Part shown: in pieces, positions 58,401 to 64,000 of the stretch
How positions within the stretch are numbered: position 1 is the first letter of the stretch
Layout of the letters: each line of letters begins with the position of its first letter
Assembly: GCA_035552155.1 (NCBI GenBank)
Contig: DASZLX010000043.1
Coordinates: forward strand, 62,001 to 126,000
DNA length: 64,000 nt
Reading direction: 5' to 3'
Source: DASXHY01 sp035552155
Lineage (GTDB): Bacteria; Verrucomicrobiota; Verrucomicrobiia; Limisphaerales; DASXHY01
Position numbers and translations under genes: made by a program
Notes under the pieces: generated by a model
Told to the model about the DNA's origin: nothing
The model's input: the letters and a program-made list of their open reading frames with translations, nothing else
Databases searched by the model: none

Positions 58401-60147
58401 GAATATTGCCAACCCCACGAACACCTTCACGGGCGTGTGGAATGTCGTCAGCGGAATCTTGTTGGGCAGCGCTCCCAATTCGCTGGGCACCAACTCGATC
58501 ATTGTCGGCTCGCAGACGAGCACGAATGCCGCGCTGGAAACGGCTTACGATCTCAACAACCCGAACGCCAATCTCTTCCTTTACGGAGAAATGTTCCTGC
58601 ACCAAAACGACACGTTCCGGAGTGTGTTTATCAATGGCGTTCCACTGACCAATGGCACCTATTCATTCGCCACCTTGAACAGCGCGTTCCCGGGAACCTT
58701 CCCCGCGACGTGGACAATGCAAACCGGCTCGTCGGTCAATACGGGCTCGGGACAAATTACCGTGCTCGTCAACCCGACGCCGACCATGGTCACTCAGCCG
58801 CAATCGGTATCGGTTTACCCGGGTCAACAGGCCGTGACGTTCTCGGCTTCGGCGGCGGGCACCCAGCCGCTGGGTTATCAATGGTACACCAATGGCACGT
58901 TTGCCTTGAGTGATACTGCCAACCGCATTGGGTCGACTTCCAACGTCCTGACGATTCCAATCCCCGCTCCGGCGGACGGCGCGGATTACACGCTGGTGGT
59001 GACGAACATTTACGGCGCGGTGACGAGCAGTGTCGCTACGCTCACCGTTCTTACGCCGGGACCGGCGATGAACTTCACGCTGGATTTTGGTGGCACTCCC
59101 ACTAACCAGGGTGTGGGCCAGGATTGGAACACGGCGAACAACTGGAATCCGAATGGCCAGGCGGCATCGTTGAGCCAGTATTCCAACCCGAACAGCACCT
59201 ATGAAGTGGTGGTCGGCTCGCGCCTGCGGACTCCTGCCGGAACCAATTTCAACGTCTTCCCCGGCGATCAACTGATCGTGGATGGCAGCGGTGTTTTTGA
59301 GAATGGCACGCTGCTGGCCGTGGGTGAATTTCGCCTCAAGAACAACAGCGACCCGGCCACGAGTTATTACAAAAAACTGGTCTTGAACGGCGGCCAGATC
59401 GATAGCGGCGACAATGTATTGGAGATTCTTCAGGGAGAGCTGAATGTGCAGAGCAGTTCAACCATCTATGTCGATTCGGCTGCTGCCGGGGACCGTACTT
59501 ATCAGATCGACTCATTGCTGAGCGGCTCCGGAACTTTGCTCTGGCATCAGTTCAGTGGCGGCCTGGGCGGCTCCGATTTGCTCCTGACCAGCTCGAGCAA
59601 CACCTTCACCGGCCAATGGCTGGTGGACCAGGGTGTGCTGGTGGGTGCGGGCGCCAATTCTCTCGGCACAAATAATATCAGCGTGGGCGCGAACGGCTTG
59701 ACGGCCGCTGTCGAAACGCTTTACGACCTGAATTCTCCCGCGGCCAGCCTCACGCTCGGGCCGACGGGCCAATTGTTCCTGCACCAGACGGACACCTTCG
59801 CGAGCGTGACCGTCAATGGCACGCCGCTGGCCAATGGTGTTTACACGTTTGCCCAGTTGAACAGCGCCTATCCGGCCAACTTCCCGGCCACGTGGATCAT
59901 GCAAGCCGGTTCCACCGTCAACACCGGTTCCGGCACCCTGAACGTCGGCGTCAGCGCTCCGCCCACGGTGGTGATCCAAACGCAGTTTTCGGCGGGCAAC
60001 CTGACCTTGAACTGGTCGCAGGGCGCGCTGTTGCAAGCCACCAATCTCAATGGGCCGTGGGAGACCAACACCACCGCGACGCCGCCTTACAGCGTCATGC
60101 CGAGCACGAACGGGCCGCAGATGTTCTACCGCATCCTCGTACAATGA
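55402..60147 (+). CDS. Very large secreted repeat protein with Ig-like and LamG modules
   Basis: A protein of about 1580 residues. The open frame starts at 55354; none of the ATGs at 55354, 55402, 55423 and 55489 has a good ribosome site, so 55402 is a compromise. A signal peptide is present (FVGALLATLGLLAHCQNAEA). Three related modules of roughly 260-300 residues are recognisable by YELLAGSRMRTP/YEVVVGSRLRTP, then KLIMNGGQIDL/KLVLNGGQIDS, NTFTGVW/NTFTGQW, NSLGTN and FLHQNDTF/FLHQTDTF (autotransporter-like beta-helix repeats). Between them lie Ig-like domains (YQWLSNGVPL, YQWQEDAG, YQWYTNG) and a LamG-like domain (about residues 490-720, AVTILTWIKP). It ends in the verrucomicrobial tail with ATNLNGPWETN. 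Role: surface or extracellular, probably glycan binding. Confidence 0.78.
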   Translation: MTQPKTPMLPLLPNRSSDIRQPKLFPHLSMRAKFVGALLATLGLLAHCQNAEAAYLTSTNIQGTTPGTWTVNSDWQTNTAVGRPGTGATQVGSKGVAAIGNDYEIISNGVAIVNGTGSPNVTFIRTPGTGPASAFPGLSLTLDTNTVLMYKAANNQVDTYTNLILKGGVICKALGGTGGSTAIITGAVQVVSQTYLSSGTDRDRVANPSTVAEVFNIAATLSGSGNLFIMDFLTNAPNVISGGARNLDYHGTFVIQCGALLGTTAGSLGTNSSVIVDPSSTLYKADMPNITVTVNGAGKAVFDVAYSYNTAGSLTLTNGGVMNLRQHCAFSAVTIEGVALTAGDHPYSELIANFPNSFLPGGSDISGSLTVQPYNPTWVFGPPLIVKPPESISVYSGSMIHFSPVVTLAASYQWLSNGVPLTGETNSTLNYGSGSADLFAGVNYSLVAINTAGATTSSVASVTIRTPVEPYETAVAALSPFAFYQLNETADPATALGGATAFDNANSLNGVYGTGVQNGNPNYNIAGPVPTTDGLTGFDPANTAGQFANSVANSVLTLPSLNLNTNAVTILTWIKPSVPQAANTGLLFCRGANSIAGFCYGGTFDANLGNYPLTYNWNNDPLTYNWSSGILPPTGIWSLVALVVTPTNATIYLLNANGIISSQHTYAHAVVPFNGTTVVGGDSLGINRSFSGAMDDVAVFNKALTGDQLSALFYAASGQSNYGPIIQTQPVSQTVYAGQTATFAVNGGGSEPLTYQWQEDAGTGFTNISNGGQFSGADGSTLKIANTTSGNVANYQVILSNTVNFVVSSPASLAVNPTSAGGNITLSVQQANGANWDNTGSWSDGLGATDSSVQKPGSTYELLAGSRMRTPVTNTTAIFPGVQLTADGNGIFTNNPGGGTAVSEIRLKPPILPVNNTSVTFKKLIMNGGQIDLAPDAGYTGFLTLGGEIDVLANAPLYNDGTGGDGIGLYVSAYLNGGGSIEYHGNTAGSVLLNAATNNLNIANPTNTFTGVWNVVSGILLGSAPNSLGTNSIIVGSQTSTNAALETAYDLNNPNANLFLYGEMFLHQNDTFRSVFINGVPLTNGTYSFATLNSAFPGTFPATWTMQTGSSVNTGSGQITVLVNPTPTMVTQPQSVSVYPGQQAVTFSASAAGTQPLGYQWYTNGTFALSDTANRIGSTSNVLTIPIPAPADGADYTLVVTNIYGAVTSSVATLTVLTPGPAMNFTLDFGGTPTNQGVGQDWNTANNWNPNGQAASLSQYSNPNSTYEVVVGSRLRTPAGTNFNVFPGDQLIVDGSGVFENGTLLAVGEFRLKNNSDPATSYYKKLVLNGGQIDSGDNVLEILQGELNVQSSSTIYVDSAAAGDRTYQIDSLLSGSGTLLWHQFSGGLGGSDLLLTSSSNTFTGQWLVDQGVLVGAGANSLGTNNISVGANGLTAAVETLYDLNSPAASLTLGPTGQLFLHQTDTFASVTVNGTPLANGVYTFAQLNSAYPANFPATWIMQAGSTVNTGSGTLNVGVSAPPTVVIQTQFSAGNLTLNWSQGALLQATNLNGPWETNTTATPPYSVMPSTNGPQMFYRILVQ

Positions 60148-60932
60148 TTACGCAACAAAACCAAACAGCGCCCGGGCCGCGCGGGCAGGGGTTCACACTG
60201 ATTGAACTTCTGGTGGTGATTGCCATCATCGCCATTCTGGCCGCCATGCTATTGCCGGCGCTCGCGAAAGCGAAAATGCGGGCCAGTCAGGTCGCCTGTC
60301 TCAACAATCAAAAGCAACTGGCGCTGGGGATGCTTTTGTATGTGGGAGAAAACTCCGATAAAATGCCCGGCGTGGCCTCGAACAGCGAGGGGTTCCACCA
60401 GGAGGATTGGATTTATTGGCGGGCTCCGGGAATCAATGTGGGTGGCGTCGTGACACTTCCTCTGGGCCAGAGCCAGGTCACCGTGATGCTGGGCACGGGA
60501 GCGAGTAGCAATCTGTTTCTTTGTCCGTTGGACACGGATAATAAGGAGAGGCTGCTATATGTCCCCCCGCCGAACACCTACTATTACAGCTACAGTCTGA
60601 ACGGGGTCTCCAAGACCTCCGGCATGGCGCTGCAATGGGATACCGGCGGCGCAAATCCGGTCAATTACAAACTCACCCAGGTCCGCAAGGCCTCGGATAA
60701 AATCATGCTGGCGGAGGAACCCGCCACCACCAATCCGAATGACAATCCCACCCGGGACAGCACCAAAATCATCGTCGACGGGCGCTGGGCGCCGCAAACC
60801 ACTCTCGGCTCAGGCGATCTGCTGACCAAACGGCACAATGGAAAAGCCAACGTCAATTTTGCCGATGGCCATGCGGAATCTCTTCCCTGGCTCGAATGCA
60901 CGGACCAGAGCCGCATTGATCCTTCCTATTGA
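60144..60932 (+). CDS. Type II secretion/type IV pilus-like pseudopilin with H-x9-DG motif
   Basis: A 262-residue protein. Its ATG overlaps the stop of the large upstream gene (ATGA), so the two are coupled. The prepilin signal GFTLIELLVVIAIIAILAAM has G at -1 and E at +5. The C-terminal part contains the H-x9-DG motif (RHNGKANVNFADGHAES), which marks the PVC-specific pseudopilin group. A helper role in exporting the neighbouring large secreted protein is plausible. No pilus assembly genes are adjacent. Confidence 0.88.
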   Translation: MITQQNQTAPGPRGQGFTLIELLVVIAIIAILAAMLLPALAKAKMRASQVACLNNQKQLALGMLLYVGENSDKMPGVASNSEGFHQEDWIYWRAPGINVGGVVTLPLGQSQVTVMLGTGASSNLFLCPLDTDNKERLLYVPPPNTYYYSYSLNGVSKTSGMALQWDTGGANPVNYKLTQVRKASDKIMLAEEPATTNPNDNPTRDSTKIIVDGRWAPQTTLGSGDLLTKRHNGKANVNFADGHAESLPWLECTDQSRIDPSY

Positions 60933-60962
60933 GTGAGTCGTGGCGGTTTTTGCCGATCAAGG

Positions 60963-63900
60963 ATGAACTCCGATCACCATCCCTGCGCGCGGGCCGCCGT
61001 TTTATTTCTCGTCAGTTTTTTATTTTGGACGGCGGCTTCCCGCGCCCAGACGGCCTTCTTTGATTTCAATACCCCGGGCCAATTTGCCGGAAATTTCAAT
61101 CAATGGGATGACAACGGCAGCGGTGCCAATGGCGGAAGTTATTCCTTCACGGAAAGCCCTGATGGCGGAGTGGGAAACAGCGGCGCGGTAGGTGTGGTCC
61201 AAAGCCAGGACACGACGGCCACCTATGGCGGCGGGAGTTGGAATTTTTCCACGAACGGCGCAGTAATGGTGTTGTCCGTGTTAATGAAGGCCAACGGCCT
61301 GAGCAGCGGAAATAAAATCCAATTCGGTATTCAGAATTCCGCCACCAACGGTTTCAACGGTAACACCGGCGTGGCTTTTGAAAGCTATCGTTTTGTCCCG
61401 TCCAGCGCGACGGTTTGGTCTCTGCGCGAGCAGTACCGCAGTGGGAACGCGAATACAGAAACCACACTGGGCAACGTCAACGTCACGCCGGGCCATTGGT
61501 ATAAATTTGTCGTCGGCTTGACCAATACTTCAGGAGCGACCGGTAATTATAATGCCGGCTGCGCGATCTTTGATTACGGAATCGATGGATTGAGTCTCGG
61601 AACGAACATCGCCGGTTTTTCCACCGCGGAAACCCACACGGCGCAGGATATCGCGAAGCTGCCGGCAGTGTGGGCCGCCCTGCGGGGGTTTCAAAACGCG
61701 GGGATCGACGCCTGGGATAATTTTTTGGTTTACACTCCCGCCAGCAAACCGGTCATCACACTGCCGCTGGCCAATACCAATGTAATGATCGGCAACCCGG
61801 CGACCTTCGAGACTCTGGCGGACGGCCCCGGCGTGTTTTCCTACGCCTGGTTCACCAACGGCGTAATGGTCTCGGGCGCGGCCAATTTTATTTACACCAC
61901 GCCGCCGTTTGACAACCGCCTGACGAACGTCACGGTGGTCATCAGCAATGCGAACGGCTCGGTCACGAATTCCGCGACGCTCGCTCCGCCCACTTTTCCC
62001 GCGGTGACGAACCTGCCAGCGACGGAGATTCAAACAACCTCGGCAACGTTAAATGGAAAAGTTCTCTTCACCGGCGGCGATTCGCCCAACGTGACGCTTT
62101 ATTACGGAACGGTCGACAGCGGATTGAACCCCGGGACCTGGGCGAACAGCCTCGCGCTGGGCAGCCAAAACGGTTCATTTGCAATCCCGGTCACCGGGCT
62201 TTCCAAAGGCGTCACTTACTATTTCACCGCTGAAGCCTCCAACAGCGTCGGGACTGTTTGGGCTGCGCCGTCGCTGTCGTTCACTACGCCATCGGCCGCG
62301 CCTGCGCTGACTTCGTATGTGAATCCGTTCATCGGGACTTCGCCGAGTCCGCTGTCGGGTTATGGTTTCAGCTTCGATACCGGCGATGTATTTCCCGGCG
62401 CCGCGTGTCCCACGGGCATGTTTCAATTCAGCCCGGACACGCCCTCGGGTCAGGCCGGCGGATATTGGTATCCCGACTCGTCCATCAAAGGTTTCAGCAC
62501 GCGGCATTTCAGCGGGCGCGGCGTCAATTGCTACGAAGATTTTTCGTTCAAGGCTTTTCTCGGGCCGGTGACGGTGTCGCCGGCGACGAGCAGCGCCACC
62601 TACACGGTCAATTTTTCCCACACCAACGAATCCGCGTCGCCGGGATATTACAGCGTATTGCTGAACAACGGCGTGCGGGTCGAGTTGACCGCGACGATGC
62701 GGACCGGGATGGGGAAATTTACTTTTCCGAATACCAACGCGGCCACGCTGTTGATTGACGCGGGCTCGAGTGCCGGCGGCAACTCCGCCAATACCTCGAT
62801 CACCATTCTCGGCACCAACCAGGTCCAGGGCTATGCGACGGCGAATATCGGCGGCGCGTCGAAAAGTTATACGCTTTATTTTGTTGCTCAATTTGATCAC
62901 GGGTTCAGCAGCGCTGGCACTTGGAATGGCGCCACGGTCAGTCCCGGCACCCTGTCGAGCACGGGTTCACAAGTCGGCGCCTTCCTTACTTTTGACGCGA
63001 CGGCCAACCCGGTAGTTTATGCGCGAGTGGGAATTTCGTTTGTGAGCGTGGCCAACGCGCTGGCCAATTTAAACGCGGAAAACACCAACCTGGATTTCGC
63101 CGGCATTCGCAGCGCCGCCGATGCCGCGTGGAATAATGTGCTGGGCAAAATCGTGATCGGCGGCGGCACGCTCGCGCAATTGCAAACCTTTTACACGGCG
63201 CTCTATCATTGTTTCTTTCACCCGGACATTATCAACGACGTGAACGGGCAATATCCCGGCATGGATGGGCAGGTGCACACCGTCGCGAACGGCCATTCCC
63301 AATATGAGAACATCTCCTCCTGGGATATTTACCGCTCCGGCCTGCCGTTGCGGGCGCTGCTGAGTCCCAGCGGAGCCAGTGATATTGCGCAGTCGCTGGT
63401 TAATTACGCGCAACAGGATGCGAGCGCCCGCGCGAACGGCGGCGGCCTGGCCGCGTGGGAACAGACTTATCGCAATTCCGAAAACATGGGCGGCGACGAT
63501 CCGTTGATTTCCATCGCCGGCATGTATGCCCTGGGCGCGACAAATTTTGACACGGCCTCGGCGTTGGCGGCGATGAAGCTCGACGCCGGAACCGCGGGTA
63601 CGACTTCCGACGGCCAGACGGTTCGCTCGGGTTTCAGCCAGTATGTTTCGCTCGGTTACGTGGCCAATCAAACGGCGACCACCTTGACGTATTGCGGGGA
63701 TGATTTTGCGCTGTATCAGTTTTCACAAATGCTGGGTGATACCGATCCGTCCGACGTGACTTACCTGAATCGCTCCGGCAACTGGCGGAATCTGTTCAAC
63801 AGCACGAACAACCTGATGCAAACGCGCAACAGCGACGGCAGCTGGGTGGCGGGCGTGACCGCCGCCACCACGACCGGCTACACGGAAGGTTCGGCGATTC

Positions 63901-64000
63901 AATACACCTGGCTGGTGCCGTTCAATCTGCACGGATTGTTCGCCGCCATGGGCGGGAGTTCCAACGCGGTTTCGATTCTGGATAATTATTATCAGCAATT
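60963..64000 (+). CDS. Secreted GH92 alpha-mannosidase with N-terminal LamG/Ig modules (cut by window edge)
   Basis: An open frame of 1012 codons from ATG 60963 to the window end, without a stop. A signal peptide is followed by a LamG-like domain (about residues 30-260), an Ig-like domain (PATFETLADGPGVFSYAWFT), an FN3-like stretch (AVTNLPATEIQTTSATLNGK), and from residue 452 a GH92 catalytic part: YVNPFIGTSPSP, GDVFPGAACPTGMFQFSPD, GFSTRHFSGRGVNCYEDFSF and, near the end, HSQYENISSWDIYRS. GH92 enzymes are calcium-dependent exo-alpha-mannosidases. The C-terminal catalytic residues are beyond the edge. It belongs to the same transcription direction as the two upstream genes, with 30 bases between. 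Confidence 0.88.
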   Translation, partial: MNSDHHPCARAAVLFLVSFLFWTAASRAQTAFFDFNTPGQFAGNFNQWDDNGSGANGGSYSFTESPDGGVGNSGAVGVVQSQDTTATYGGGSWNFSTNGAVMVLSVLMKANGLSSGNKIQFGIQNSATNGFNGNTGVAFESYRFVPSSATVWSLREQYRSGNANTETTLGNVNVTPGHWYKFVVGLTNTSGATGNYNAGCAIFDYGIDGLSLGTNIAGFSTAETHTAQDIAKLPAVWAALRGFQNAGIDAWDNFLVYTPASKPVITLPLANTNVMIGNPATFETLADGPGVFSYAWFTNGVMVSGAANFIYTTPPFDNRLTNVTVVISNANGSVTNSATLAPPTFPAVTNLPATEIQTTSATLNGKVLFTGGDSPNVTLYYGTVDSGLNPGTWANSLALGSQNGSFAIPVTGLSKGVTYYFTAEASNSVGTVWAAPSLSFTTPSAAPALTSYVNPFIGTSPSPLSGYGFSFDTGDVFPGAACPTGMFQFSPDTPSGQAGGYWYPDSSIKGFSTRHFSGRGVNCYEDFSFKAFLGPVTVSPATSSATYTVNFSHTNESASPGYYSVLLNNGVRVELTATMRTGMGKFTFPNTNAATLLIDAGSSAGGNSANTSITILGTNQVQGYATANIGGASKSYTLYFVAQFDHGFSSAGTWNGATVSPGTLSSTGSQVGAFLTFDATANPVVYARVGISFVSVANALANLNAENTNLDFAGIRSAADAAWNNVLGKIVIGGGTLAQLQTFYTALYHCFFHPDIINDVNGQYPGMDGQVHTVANGHSQYENISSWDIYRSGLPLRALLSPSGASDIAQSLVNYAQQDASARANGGGLAAWEQTYRNSENMGGDDPLISIAGMYALGATNFDTASALAAMKLDAGTAGTTSDGQTVRSGFSQYVSLGYVANQTATTLTYCGDDFALYQFSQMLGDTDPSDVTYLNRSGNWRNLFNSTNNLMQTRNSDGSWVAGVTAATTTGYTEGSAIQYTWLVPFNLHGLFAAMGGSSNAVSILDNYYQQ

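Overview
The window looks like a chromosomal stretch of a Verrucomicrobiota bacterium, probably of the Pedosphaera/Limisphaerales (subdivision 3) type. This is inferred from gene content and not from a marker gene. The pointers are a pseudopilin with the H-x9-DG C-terminal motif, short planctomycete-style CxxCH proteins, very long secreted beta-rich proteins with Ig/LamG modules, GH2 and GH92 glycosidases, and many dispersed palindromic or short-period repeats. There are no phage or plasmid genes, no IS transposase and no CRISPR array. Most genes are ordinary housekeeping genes.

Layout. 1-4485 (minus): a GT4 glycosyltransferase (cut by the window edge), a DUF2723/TPR membrane protein and an RlmD/TrmA-type methyltransferase. 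4486-4830: a structured RNA candidate ending in a very strong intrinsic terminator. 4831-7947 (plus): a YmdB-like phosphodiesterase and a YfhO-like membrane protein. 7984-9657 (minus): release factor 3. 9933-11323 (plus): a leader peptide, an attenuator and threonine dehydratase. 11523-14228: a secreted GH2 enzyme. Then come tRNA-Glu, a small lipoprotein with two CsgG-like proteins, xseA, an ABC-F protein, a secreted adhesion-like protein, and a DEAD-box helicase translationally coupled to an L7Ae-like protein.

24.3-34.1 kb is a nitrogen/cation block: two separate glnB-amtB operons, each with a sigma-54 type -24/-12 promoter, enclosing two tandem APC-permease/Usp fusions downstream of a c-di-AMP (ydaO-type) riboswitch. 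34.3-36.5 kb holds an NhaD-like antiporter and a LysR regulator. 36.7-37.6 kb is a mini-element of about 0.8 kb between perfect 26-bp direct repeats, one of which overlaps the 3' end of tRNA-Pro. 38-40.6 kb: ispH and a dGTPase.

45.76-40.63 kb (minus) is a compact eight-gene membrane operon: NfeD, flotillin, coiled coil, two PLDc_N proteins, carbonic anhydrase and two paralogous single-pass proteins. 46-55 kb: two CxxCH proteins, an HD phosphohydrolase with a coiled-coil partner, a SMI1/KNR4 protein, a UvrD/PcrA helicase, a secreted bleomycin-hydrolase-like protease, a STAS protein, DNA polymerase III delta and a bifunctional nuclease. 55.4-64 kb (plus): a very large secreted repeat protein, a pseudopilin and a GH92 mannosidase that runs off the window.

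The most notable non-genic signals are the ilvA attenuator, the RNA candidate at 4.56-4.73 kb, the paired sigma-54 promoters, the riboswitch, the tRNA-Pro mini-element, and heptanucleotide arrays sitting in frame inside two unrelated genes, where they encode the same peptide. Starts were often moved downstream of the longest open frame; the reasons are given per entry.
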